A stretch of DNA of 64,000 nt from Bryopsis sp. KO-2023 (lineage: Eukaryota > Chlorophyta > Ulvophyceae > Bryopsidales > Bryopsidaceae), in NCBI GenBank assembly GCA_030272585.1, contig BSYQ01000012.1, positions 3,286,001 through 3,350,000 on the forward strand. Reading direction: 5' to 3'. Below the pieces are notes generated by a model. The model saw nothing but the letters and a program-made list of their open reading frames with translations, was not told the origin of the DNA and ran no database searches. The position numbers were made by a program, and so were the translations under genes. Of the stretch, positions 33,076 through 44,909 are shown in pieces; the stretch's first letter is position 1, and each line of letters begins with the position of its first letter.

Positions 33076-34658
33076 GCGTGTGTTTTTTTTTCTTGGGGGG
33101 GGGGGGGGGGGGGTCAGTGAGGTATTGAACATGAGAAAGTTACGTTCCGCTCAGTGTTTTTTTTTGTGTCCTAAACACCACTTTTTGTCATAATCGTGCA
33201 CGCCACGATCGGGAAATTGCACCACCACAGGAACCTCGTTCGGACAACGTGTCCGCCGAACGAGGGGAATAGCGCGAATTCGGACAAATTCCCAGATTGA
33301 AACGCTACTCTGCGCTCCTCTACTACAGTGTAGTGTGGTGGTTGTGAGCGCTGTTGTGACACAAACACGCTCGAGTTGTGGTTTTTGGCATGTTGTTCCA
33401 TGCCAGTTTTGGGTTCAGGCTTGAGCCAAAAATTCGAAATGTGTCCGGAAAATTTTACCACCGATCCCTTTCATTCGGTCGGTGTCCGACAAGAATATCG
33501 AGAAAAAAGATCCCTGGTTCCGCAGGCTGGTCGAACTGCACCGCTCGCTTCTCATGCATGCAGGAGATGAAAAATTGCAAGACTGCAGGAAAAACATTCA
33601 GTTGTGTTTATGTTTATCCTGTCATCTGGTGTATTTGCAAGTAGAGCTGTTAGAGAGAAAAACGAACAACTTTTTCTTGGACGGGAAGAGCATCATTTTT
33701 GTTTCGATCTTGGATTAATCTGTTCGCGGTTTTGAAAGCGCATGACGGACTTGTGAACAGTCCCCTGCGTGTGCGATGCTTGTTTTCCCTCTTTTTGGTA
33801 TTTTTTTAATGTAATTTTTGGTTTGGTTTGGTTTTGCTATAATGTAATTAATTGGTTTGTTTGTTAGTAATGGAGGTCGTGTGTTAGTACACCGTCCCCG
33901 AAAAAAAATTGAACCACATGGTTCCCGTCCGTTCAGTCCCAGTATAACATCCAGCCATGTACGACATGGATGCAAAGCTAACTCCTCTCATACTTTTTTG
34001 TCTCTGGTGTACTCCCGCAACTCCGACCGTTACTCTAAAGGAAAGCGGGGAGAGTTCAGAACCCATGTTGCAACTTCCGACAAACTCTTGCAAAGACATC
34101 TTGACCACCCCCCCGATTTTTCTTTTTGTTCCCTCACCACCCAGTCTTCCTAACCGTTACACTGCCACAACTTTCTTAACTCGTCCCAACTGCCACCGGT
34201 CTAACGCTTCCTCCATCCTGATCGGGTTTACAACAGGAAGAGAATTTGGGTGGGATTGTTGTGGGAGGTTGCTTTTGAGAGTTGCAGAACTGCTGGCGGT
34301 GTTGTGATTTTCAAGTCGCCGAAATTGCTCAAGAAAGTGCATGGTGTCAGCCAGCGCCGTCCATTTTTAGAATGGCTTTCCAACAAAAATACTCGACTCA
34401 GCACGGCAGAACCCCAGAACGCTTTGCGAAACTTGCACTTCCCCCAAGGCCCGTCGTATGTGCATTGCTTGACGGGACATTCAACCAGCCATCAGGGAAT
34501 CCCCGAAACTGAACGCCGCAGTAGTTTTCTGCCCTTTTTCCTGTCTGCATTCGCTTTGAGAAGATTCGTTCAACTGTCGAGATTTGAAGACGAACTGCAG
34601 CGTCGCCGCAGCGGGAAAAATCAGAAAATCTATTTGGAAATTCCTTTTTTTGAGGGAA
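33076..34658. other. Unassigned region with weak coding candidates (+)
   Basis: Two + strand stretches look weakly coding. In 33473-33600 the frame reads IEKKDPWFRRLVELHRSLLM. At 33957 an ATG-initiated frame of 116 residues begins with a hydrophobic segment (MDAKLTPLILFCLWCTPATP) that could be a signal peptide. Neither has a supporting splice structure or a known relative. The rest shows nothing I can assign. Confidence 0.3.
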
Positions 34659-36786
34659 ATGCCAGGTAAAGCAAAACGACCGGTTGCGTTTCGCTCTTGA
34701 GACGCGCGCGTTTCGTTTCGTTTCGTTTTCTCGCGCTCCGAGCGGGTGGCTAAACTTTTTCATATCGCGGTACATTTTCGTCCTTGGCCCCCTCCTGCAG
34801 CATCTCTTCTTCGTTTCGATGCTGGAATCGAGATCTCGACTTTCGCGAATTTGTATTGCCTGCGTCGTCTTTCCGTCCTCAGCGAGATATGGAGCAGGCG
34901 TTGTTTCGGTGGAAGCGAATCGCGAGAAAATGCATCGACATGACAATACACAAAAAAACCAAGCCATTTTCACCAGCATGTCTTTTTCCCGTTCGTCTTG
35001 TGTACATCATTTCCGGGTTTCTTCTTGAACGAAATCAGGTGGCCTTGAGGGACGGGCGATTCTATCAGTGGTGCTGTTCGTGGCGGCGATCGCCGTCGAT
35101 CTTCCGCGTGTGCTCGCCAGGATTCATGACGATCGTCGCATCCATCGAAACCTGCTGGGGGCTCAGACGTCCTTCTCGAAAGAGACTTTGACGGAAATGG
35201 GCGTGCCGGAAGGGGCTCGCTTGCTCGTCCAATCGAAATCGAATTGCTCCTACCCCCTGCCTGCCCAGTTTAAGCCGAAAGCTGCCCTGATCTGTGGTGT
35301 GGCCAGGGCTACAAGAAAATGCCTGGGTCTTCACAAGCGCACACCAGGATTCATTGCCCAGTGAGTAACGAGCAATGGCTCCATTCCCCAAAACAAAATT
35401 TTCGACCCCCGAAACAAAATTCCTCACTTTTTCAAGAAGGGATTCCTGCCCCCTCTCGTCAATCTCAATGATTCTGGCCTCAGAATTGCAACGCCCACAC
35501 AACTGTGAAAATTAGCCGACAGTAATTACCCCGAGCTCCAGTTTCAGTTTCCACTCCATCATCTACAGAAATATGCATTATTGATTGTTTCTTTCAGTCT
35601 TTTTTCATTTATTTTTTGGTGATGCTGAAATCGGATCAATGCGATTTCACAGGAAATGCATGGGTCAGCAATGCGTCTTAGATTTAGCGCCCCCAGAACC
35701 TGACTGTGTGTTGCGGAGCCGAGGGATTGAGCGAAATTTGACAGACCCTGAGCTCGAGCCCTACTGTGGAATTCAATTCCAAGACCACAAAGACTGGCTG
35801 GAACCAAATTTTGAGAATTTGGGTGGGTAACCCCCAGATATGGCCAAAACTGAGAGCTTTATATTCATATTCAAGATCATAGATGTAAATTCATATAACA
35901 CACACCCTTTTTTCAACGAGGATCTTCTGGGTATTATTATTGCCTCACAATATACATTTTTCCGTCCCAGTTTTTTTTAGCACCCCCTAACTTTGCATTT
36001 AGACTGTTATGTCGAGATATTTTTCCCCTCAGGGAAGTTAAGGGAAGTTGACCGAAAGGAGACCGTTTCCTTTTGTAGTGCTTTTTTCATATGAGGGTGC
36101 AAGGGGTATTAATGTGAAATCCAATGCTAAATCAACGTATCAAGTTTTTTGCATCTAGACTATATTTCTGATAAATGTTTTTTTCTCAAATTTGAGAGTT
36201 TGGGATGAAATATTGGCCACCATTCCAGTCAATGCTGCACTTGCTGTAGATTGAAAAAGTTTGGGAAAACTAAAAAGGTGGAGGCAAATCGGGCTACTTT
36301 GACGAAAAATTGGGGAAAAAATACCACATTTTCACATGTTTGGATGGTAAATTGCTGATATTTTTTCTTTTTTTTCTTTCCCAAGGTTGCTGGAGTGCAA
36401 TGCCGGTGGGGGTCAAGTCAGACTTCCGTGTCGCTTGTGAGGATGGAGTCCTGGGAAACGTCCAGTTGCATGTAAACTTTTCCAAACCTCACTGGGACAT
36501 GCCTGTCGACACCCCCTATGCGTGCAGAATCAGCATTCTGTGTCAAAACGATGCTCCGGGGGGGCTGTTGGTGTGTTATCAGCAAGAAAAAGAAATGATG
36601 AAAAAAGAAATGCTCAAGGAAATACTGAAAAGAAACGACTCCAGTGTGAAAAAAGCTGCGAATGATACTGGGGGGGTTCCGTTACATATACTCCATGCCG
36701 GGGAAAAAAACTGTGCTGGCACAGTTTTGAGTCTGACATGGATAGTCTTTTTTGTTATGGGGGGCTTCCTCTGCTCAAGTTGGTAA
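34659..36786 (+). CDS. Secreted, probably GPI-anchored glycoprotein A (new two-member family)
   Basis: Proposed exons are 34659-34665 (only ATGCCAG, donor GTAAAG), 35039-35360, 35653-35822 and 36386-36786. Phases match and the total is 900 nt, or 299 residues. The N-terminus has a hydrophobic signal core (AILSVVLFVAAIAVDLP) and the C-terminus a hydrophobic tail with no charged end (TWIVFFVMGGFLCSSW), the layout of a GPI-anchored surface protein. The mature part has regularly placed cysteines (KCMGQQCVLDLAPPEPDC) and N-glycosylation sequons (NLT, NFS, NDS, NDT). The gene at 42219-43235 is a diverged paralogue; shared motifs include LLG…T.FS, MGVP, LL.QS.S.C and a phase-2 intron at the same position. 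I know no matching family. The 7 nt first exon is inferred from phase and is the weakest part; exons 2-4 are firmer. Confidence 0.6.
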
Positions 36787-38647
36787 TATCTATAAAATTT
36801 CATGAAGTTTGTCACAGACCTTTTTGTGTTTGATTACTCTGTTAGATTTTATTTGAACTTGTTTTGTTTTTTTAATACGCTTTGATGAAAAAGAAAAAAA
36901 ATTCGCCGACCTTTCCCCTGGTTAAAAAAAAAAGAGAAAAAAACAAAACATTACTCCAAGGTTGTGCAGTATGGATACTATTTTTACAAATCTATAATTA
37001 TGAAAAAATATATAATATATTTTGACGATGGGAAAGGCTCGATTCAGTCAATTGGGCCTCATGGAATTTTCAAAAACATTTCAAAAGCCTTCAAACTTGT
37101 GTGCACGTGTCGGACAGAAAAGAAAAAAAAAGCATGCTATAGAGAGTTTTTTTTTCTATTGGTATTTTTTTTTCGAGCTTTCGCAAAGAAGGCCAAGGAG
37201 ATCCTTTTTTAATTCTTGCTTTCTGGCTTTTTTTCTTTTTTTTTTTTGGTTGTTTTTTTCCGGAACTTGGTTGAGGATGGGGGCGAAAAAAAAAAGGTTT
37301 GTGTAGTCCCAGGGGGGGGTCGTTCTTTTCAAACTTGGTGTGGAGAGAAATAAAAAATTCGACTGCCCTCCTCCTCTTATCATATCATTAAAGCAAGCAA
37401 ACGGGGCTGTGGTGTTTATCAGCCAGCCAGCATTGTGGGTTTTATCCAAGATGGTGTGGAACCGATTGACATCTTTATATTTATACATATTTTTTCGTTT
37501 TAGCACACAAGGGGACCCCCACCGTTGGTTTAAAAAAGGATGAAGGAAGAAAAAATCTTTCAAGTGGGAGGAACATGCTATGCATTCAGTGGTTGAGAAA
37601 TGTGGTTATCGAAAAAATCAGAATCTTTTGTGACAATTTGGGGGGGGGGAAGGACATGTGAAATTTGAGACAAGATATTTGAGGTTAAAAAAGGTTTGGA
37701 GCTGTGTATGATGAGGGGTCGAGCGGTCGTCTGTTGTAAAAAAACAATGGGAGGGTTCGTTTTCGAGGGTTTACTGAAGCAGCCACTAATACGCAAAAAA
37801 AAATGTCGATACTCCCACAAGCATTTGCTTTTTAAACTTTCCAGTTTCTAGCGGGACGCCAAACTGACACGACCAATCAGATTACATCATTTGTGAGGGT
37901 CAATCGATAGAACTCCTTAGGCATTATGAATTTGTTGTTTCACGTTACGTGATGATCTTTTTTTTTGGGGGGGGTGGGGGAGTTTGCAAAAGGGATTTTT
38001 TGGAAATCCAATTGATCAATTCTGCAACCTACTTTCCAAAATTTTACCACTCCCCCCCTCCAAAAAATCTACCTTATAAATTTCATCAAAGCTAATTTTG
38101 AATCCTTTCACGACTATTCATTTGTAAATGGTGACCACAGCAAGAGCATACTTGACTCACAAAATACTATTGACCAAATTTCCAAAAAAAAATAAATTGA
38201 AATTGAAGCTTTTTACTTTTTTTTTTAATAGTCACATAAAAACTTTTCCATTAATTTTTTTATTCCACTCCAATGTCAATATCACACCTGACCAAGACTA
38301 TCAGAAGCTTCCATTCCCAAAGGGATTCGAACAGCAAGAGTAAAGAAAGGTGTCTTACACTCAATCAGCATGTACAGCCTTCTGTCCTTTCATGTTCAGC
38401 ACTCTTGCCGAAATTCAGGTCCCACTAAAATCCCCCAATAAAAAATATCAAAATCGATGTCTACATCAAAGAATCCCAACAAGATGCCCATGAACAAGAA
38501 CAGAATATACATATACAACATACAAAAATACCCCCCACCATATCAAACAAAAATTTCAAAACCAGGGGATGCCAGAATGCACTCCCAACCTCCATTGCTT
38601 TCTCAATTTACTCTGTCTTGCAATGGTTGTCTAATATATACATGCAA
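36787..38647. other. Convergent intergenic region, no gene seen
   Basis: This lies between the 3' ends of glycoprotein A (+) and the EamA transporter (-). It contains many T-, A- and G-runs and short stop-rich frames. It probably holds the two 3' untranslated regions and nothing else that I can support. Confidence 0.5.
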
Positions 38648-40358
38648 CTAATCATCAAGATTCTGGACGCCGTCCGAAACGGGGTCAGAAATTGCCGATG
38701 AAACCAGGTTCTCCTCGGTCACCAGCTTCCCTTCAGCTTCCCCCTCACTGCTTCTATCTGGCTCATCCGTTCCCAATAACTGAGCACCTAAACTCCCACA
38801 AACAATGATCGCAGCTCCAACCCACCCCGAGGTGGTGAACCTTTCCCCCAAGAAAGTCAAAGCCATGATTCCACTCATAACGGGTTGGATAGTGTAAACG
38901 ATGGCAGCATCTGTCGCTGTGACGTTCTGGAAAGCAGTCATCTCTATGAACAATACAAGTGCTGTGGTGAGGGCTCCGGTGTACAGAATGACCGGCCACG
39001 GTAAATCGGCTAGAGAGGTGGTCACGTAGGCTGTGTGATTGTCTAGGTTGTGCAGGAGAGAGAGTGCTTCCCCAGGGTGGGCAGATATTGCAATCCCGGT
39101 GGATACCAAGGCTGTGGTGGCTGTTGCAACACCCAGGACAGACAGCACTGAGCCAGCCTGAAGGGCCTTGGAATGCGCTTCGGTGCGAATCATCTATTCT
39201 CCAACACACAGAGATGTATAAGAAAAACCTTTGTATGCTCAACAACTTCTCTGTTGAAATATCATGAGGGGGACTCCACTGTGGAATTGTCTGGGGTGTT
39301 GTTCACCAGGATTTGAACCCAGTTATTCCCACCTGGAGCCCGAAAAGCATCGCGCTAGATAAACAAAACAAATCTCCAACGCCAAAGGCTGTCGACGACC
39401 CTTGTTCCAGAAACGACGTTCCCAAAACAGCCAGCGCAGCCCCCGCCCACTTCACTTTGGTAATTTTCTTCCCCATCAGCCCTCCGAACATAGGCACCAT
39501 CACCACCAACAACCCCCCCAGAAACGCAGCTTTCGACGCGTCCGTGTATTTCATTCCCAGAGTCTGCGTCAAGTAGCCGAGCGTGCTCCAAATGCCTATT
39601 TCGACGCCTGCGAGGATTGTGGTTCTGTGAAAGGGCTGTTTTCCGTCGGTGCTGGCACTCTTGTTTTCGTTCAAGCAGAGAAACGGTGCGAACGCCAGAG
39701 CTGCGACTATGAATCTCAGCGCGGAGAATGTGTAGGGGTCTAAAATTTGTTCCGCGTCCTTCACCACCACGTAGTTCGTAGAGAACAAAAACGTCATGAT
39801 GTTCAGAAGCACCAGCGACTTGTTTCGCTCCCCACCGGCTCCACGAAACCAATCTTTGATAAAGTCGGGGACGAGCATAGCCCAAGGACTCTCCATCTCT
39901 TCACTCTCCATGTGTCTATCAACGACTTCACTTTTCAACCCCCCCTTGGCCACTTTGTCAGTAAATATCAGTGCTTCAGTCGGAATTTCGGAAGCTTGCG
40001 AAACCTCCGTCAGTTCATTGATCGGTTGGTCCAGAAGCTCAGACGGGAGTGTGGGTAGAACGCTCGGCTCGGTGACGAGCGGGACACAATTATCCTCCAC
40101 AGCCTGGACGACTTTGTCGAATGCAACGCTATCACCAGAAGCCACTTCGACCCCTTCATCGAGCGTTTCGATAGTCGTCGGTACTTCGACTTCGGCAGCA
40201 CCCTCGACAAATTCGGGGAAGCATAGGGTTGGGCTGAGTCTCCCTGGCTTTATGTGCGAGTTTATATAACAAAATTTGGTTGTAGCCCGACCCTTGACGA
40301 CTAACGACCCACCGAAGCGATACCCAGCATTCACGCGGCGAGGTGCTCCCATAGCCAT
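38648..40358 (-). CDS. EamA (drug/metabolite transporter superfamily) membrane transporter
   Basis: Exons 39333-40358 and 38648-39193 join in phase 0 (…SSAMLFGLQ | MIRTEAHSKAL), giving 523 residues. After an extended N-terminus come two EamA repeats, roughly residues 180-335 and 345-475, with about ten membrane helices (SLVLLNIMTFLFSTNYVVVK; ALGMKYTDASKAAFLGGL-type motif; DAAIVYTIQPVMSGIMALTF). An acidic cytosolic tail follows. Such proteins exchange small metabolites; the substrate cannot be told. The start is the first in-frame ATG, giving MAMGAPRRVNAGYRFGGS, basic and rich in S, R, G and T like a plastid transit peptide. A hydrophobic open stretch lies upstream, with an AG just before this ATG, so a signal-peptide exon may precede it. 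That would suit a secondary-plastid leader. Both halves are intact. Confidence 0.8.
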
Positions 40359-42218
40359 CTCTCCTGTGTTCTGTTCGCTCAAAAAAGCAAGGGAAGAAAA
40401 GACACTATCAGCACATGCAAATACAGTGCCCCCCACAACAAAACACAGAACAAGCAACTCATTCCGTTAAGTTTAGACCTGAACCCCCCACCCCACGCAC
40501 ACCCATGAAACACCAACAGGAGGAAACGATATCCTCAAACAAAAAGAAAGAAACATATTTTCCGTGAAGGGACAACTAAAAAATGCCGAACCAGAAATAA
40601 GAATCCAACCGTAACCACGCAGCAAAACGCGCACGGTCAAAGACCGTCGCCAACTGCTTTCAGGCTTCTCAGGTTCGAAAAAGACACAGCACCACGAAGA
40701 ACGCGATTTCATTTTTGAAGGGGGTGAAAGTGCGCCACGTCAGACAGGCGTCGGAGTGGTGACGTAAATTATTGTAGAGTATGAGCAAACACACGAAAAA
40801 AAAACTCTCAGCTTTCGATTGCTTGCTGTGTAGTCCCGACTGGGTTTGCTTCCCTTTCGACTCTCAGACTTGATAGTGTAAGACCCTCGAGACACAAAGT
40901 TGCTACCAAACTTTTTACAAGAGTCAGTTTTTCCTCTCACAGACACCCCCTTATCCTTCCCGATTCCTCTTTCCCTGAACCATGACTAAACAGCTACATT
41001 TACGTCCCAATGTACCACATTTCCCCAAAACGACTGTCTCTCTTCAACCCATCGGAATCTCCAGCCCAAGAATAGAACAGTTGATCGGTTCTGAAGGCAA
41101 ATCGTGGATTGTTGCGGACACGAGCATTATCCAGAAAAAGGAATCTTCAGGAATCTATTTCCAATTGAAAAGGTCGCTGTGAAAAACATCTTACAGAAAA
41201 AGGCCAAGACAAGCATCCCTTTATCCTCCCATTCTGTACCCAGTTGAGTACCAAACTTCAAGGTTATTTACAGAATCCCAACAGGATTCAATTTGATTTG
41301 TTCTTGTTGTGGTGAACTTTGAATGCAAATGCAGCCTCGATGATGAATTCATGGCTCTCTGTCCCTGCATTGGGTTGGTGAATTTAGAAATAGAGTTGTT
41401 CAACAGTTATCAATTCCTCGAGATTCAAGAAATAGAAGTGAGCACCTTGGGGTGCCTCTTTGCTGGAAATAATTATTTCCGTACTGAAATTCTGAGAATC
41501 TTGAAAAGGTGTTGCAGCTGGATCAGGAGGCACTAGCTTTTATTTATTTATTTGATGATCTTCTTTTCAAACTGTACCATCTTTTTGTTGTTTAGTTGAG
41601 CTTCATCTCTGGACAAGCTTTTGAAAGGTTGCCTAGAGATGCGGAAAGTCAAAAATCACCTTTTTCCAAAAATAAATCAAACTAGATTACATTTTCTTCT
41701 ATATTGCAATTTACAGTTTTTCCAAATGTAACCCACATACCCAAATTCGCTTGCATTTCAAAACATGTTTGTAAGCATTACAAGAACAAGGAAAAAGACA
41801 ATAATCAAACACGTGGATAATTTTGCTTTATTTTTTGGTTTCATTTTGTTTTTTCAAACGAGTTTTGCTAATTGAAAACAAAACCACAAAAACAAAACAC
41901 TTTCACGAAAAAGCCCTCTGTATCCTTTTGGTGAGGCTTTTTCAATTTCGATATTGACAGTACAAAAAATACACGCAGAGGGAAGCATTCCCAGTGTTTT
42001 CTAAGAAAACGGTTCAAAATCGTGGAAAAAAGAGTTGAAAGGAAAAAACATGGCTGAAACAATTAATTGTTTTTTTTTTCTCTTTTTTGCCACTATAGTG
42101 CAGCAGTGCATCCCCATTTCAATAATCAAGGCTTTGAATCCATTCCATAGCACTGATCTGAACAATACATGAATTGAACACCCTACATGGTGGCCATTTG
42201 ATTGAAGGCACAACTCAT
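40359..42218. other. Promoter side of EamA and spacer, no firm gene
   Basis: The first few hundred bases upstream of 40358 are GC-rich and probably hold the EamA promoter. An ATG frame at 40982-41182 (+, 66 residues, TKQLHLRPNVPHFPKTTVSL) is weakly protein-like but has no known relative. From 41550 to 42218 the DNA is AT-rich, and near its end it is probably the 3' untranslated region of glycoprotein B. Confidence 0.4.
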
Positions 42219-43235
42219 CTATTGAACCAGCAGTTTCAAAACAAAGAAAGCAGCAAGAGTGAAGGAAGACAGCCCAAATTGGCGGTGCGTCCGACTGGCA
42301 GAATTTCTCTCTCTGCTGGTGGGAAATTGCTGGGCTTTTGTAATGAAACAGACCAACCTACTGTGCCTTGTTCCATTGACGCACGTGGGGGTCAGAATGC
42401 AAGAATAATTCTCCGCCATTTCGCGCTGGAACACCAATCGCACCCGCAACTGGGGCTCCCCGTTCACGCAGGGTGCCCACATTTCCGATCTCGCTGAAGG
42501 AGGTATGGCGCTCGAGCACGAGGAATCGTTGCTCATGGAACGAAGGGTGAAGGGGTTGGCGGCGGGAACCAGCCAAGAGCTATCCTCCGGTTTGAATCCG
42601 CAAGTTGCGTTTCTCGAGGCGTTTTTCAGATCGACATCGACGCCGAAATTGTTGAAAAAGCATGTGGAGGGTTTGTGGGCGAAATCCATCGTGCATCTCT
42701 GACCAGAACATCTGCAAGCATGCACCACAATGTCTCAGAGTCCACCAACATGTCAGTGGCTAGCATCTGATTCCCATTCTGTCTAAAGAATCGCTTTTTC
42801 CAAGCAAATTGTTGCACGGATTCCTTGCCTCTGCACAATAACAAGGTAGCCCAACCCCCCCCCCCCCCCCCCCGGATTTTGCCACATGTCTAACGCAGGG
42901 TTTGCATGGATGAATGAACTGCATGATGTCAATTTCTCTCACGTTCCCTTGAAGTATGGCGCCATGCTGGATACATTCAAACAAGCCCTGGTTTTCACAT
43001 TCAATTGGCACTGCAGCGCCAATTGCGGCTTGTGATGGACCGGCGGCTGATCACCACATGCGCTCTCCGATTGGAGCAGAAGCTCAGCATCCTTTGGAAC
43101 GCCCATCAGCTTCAGATCGACCTCGCTGAACGTGGTTTCTTTCCCCAGAAGGCCCCGGCCTTTCGTCCAAGGAACGCAATCGGCCATCCAGATGAACATT
43201 GAAATGCTCGCCAAGAGTGCACTGCAACACCGCAT
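42219..43235 (-). CDS. Secreted, probably GPI-anchored glycoprotein B (paralogue of A)
   Basis: Exons 42943-43235 and 42219-42711 are joined in phase 2 (786 nt, 261 residues). The ATG at 43235 begins a signal peptide (MRCCSALLASISMFIWMADC). The first domain parallels glycoprotein A: GLLGKETTFSEVDLKLMGVP, LLLQSESAC, KPQLALQC and TRACL. The second exon opens TCSGQRCTMDFAHKPSTC against A's KCMGQQCVLDLAPPEPDC. Sequons are plentiful (NAS, NAT, NDS, NYS, NGT). The C-terminus is hydrophobic (SSFTLAAFFVLKLLVQ), again like a GPI signal. B lacks the second intron of A and is shorter after the cysteine core. Identity to A is low (about a third), so the duplication is old, yet the first intron is conserved. 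Function unknown; a surface receptor or adhesion role is possible. Confidence 0.7.
42855..42873. repeat. Poly-C run in glycoprotein B intron
   Basis: An unbroken C homopolymer of about 18 bp inside the 42712-42942 intron. It is one of many long C/G runs in the window. Confidence 0.9.
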
Positions 43236-44909
43236 CTGAGCAAATGAAATGCCAGCGCCCTGCTAGCTCCGGATGAAAACACCAAGCTAACAGCTATTGC
43301 AGAGAGCAAGCTAGCTCTAGGTGGGCGGTTGAAGTTTGGCCAGATTCCCACAGCTCGAACCAGTCCCCGCCAGTATTTGTGTACTGCTCTCTGAAGTACT
43401 TCTTCCAAGGTTTCGTGAACTGTACTCCCTCGGCACAAACGTCAAGTTGTAGTGCTTGATGTGAGCAACCTGGTTAAAAGATCAGATAGGACGTCCAGGA
43501 ATTTAGGTGGAAAGTACTAGACGAGTCTTACACACGTGGAATCATTGGGCGGTTGATTGATTGGTTTCCGCCTGCTTGTTGGGCTTTGAACAAGTGGAAA
43601 TCTAGTACTTATTCCTTCAACGTCCAAGGGCGACAGACTCAGAAGATGCAAACACTGACAAGCACTCGATACCCCTTTTGTAACAGGCGGTTTTATGATG
43701 GAGCGAGGTTAGGTGCAGTTCCGAGCAGGTTCTTAGACTTTTCCAATGATTTTTTACTTTCATGATGATGGTAATTTTTGTGGATGATCTGTCTGATATA
43801 TAAGTAACAAGGCAGGAACCAATGAAGTGATTGGAACAGGGTTGGGGGCTGTGTCTATACATAGACAGATAGTTCTTCACGGTTTAAGACTTCACGGTCG
43901 CCAGCGTTGGTGTGCTCATCTCCCTCTGCAAAGAACCACACTTCACAATCAGCTTCTGGATGCACTGGCAAACTCGCAAAAATCTATTCACACTGAAAAA
44001 CACTGAAAAATATCTACAAGAGAAGCCAGCCAAACTTGGACCTTTCCTTACGACCTATTTTTTCGCTACAATGGATGAAAGAAAACACGCATCCGCAGAG
44101 TGTACATGTCAATTATTCTCGCTCTGGCCAAAATTATAGGGGGGAAAAGCAACTTCTGAGTACCAATACATATTTCTCTTGACTAGAAACTGGAGGCAGA
44201 TGGAGGCAATTCTGGGGTCAGAAGCCAAGCGTTCAAACTTTGCAAAATATCAGTGACAATTTTGCCTCAGAAATGCAAAATCATCATCCCCTCAAAGAGA
44301 AAGAGCCTCCACCCATCCAAAAGATTGGAAATATTCTTGTGCATATAAGTCCTACCCCTCTCTGAATAGCTGCCAGTGCTTTTTTCCAAGGAAAGGCACT
44401 TTTCCCAGAGAAAACTCAGGTGAAGGAAGCCATAGTTCGAGATTCGTTCTGATACTCACCACAAGAAAGGAGCGCCAGCTACGAGAAGGGCAGTGTGGTT
44501 ATGCCAGAAGACTTGTGGCTTTCTTCCTCGTCGCGGAATTGGCTAGATTTCAAGGCTTGGGGGCGACTCGCCCATTGCCAAGCACGCATCCGACGCAAAC
44601 TATTCGGCGCTTTTACACTTTCTTTCCCCAAGGGAAAGTAAAGCGAAATACGAGTGCAACGAAGTGGTTCTAGGGGACGGGTCGCTTGCTCTGTGGAAAT
44701 TAATGCTAGGCGGCGGGAGGCAGGAATAAGAGGAGGTCGGGCCCAAAGATGAGTGTATATCGACAAACGCATGGGGAGGAGCTGCTGCGAAGCTTGATTC
44801 GATTTTTATCTTGCACAATGTTCTGCTGCGCGATTTCGTTTCATCCGAGCGGAATTGAAGTCAGGGTTCTGCGCGTGTGATATATTTTGCGTGTTTTTGT
44901 GAGTTGAAA
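43236..44909. other. Divergent intergenic region, no gene seen
   Basis: This lies between the starts of glycoprotein B (-) and the dioxygenase-like gene (+), so it should carry both promoters. Short frames are present but none is convincing. Confidence 0.5.

Noticed and set aside
39305..39332. B-box-like GGTTCAAATCC on the minus strand in the EamA intron
   Set aside because: There is no A box or cloverleaf upstream; the preceding bases are EamA exon sequence, so it is a chance match.
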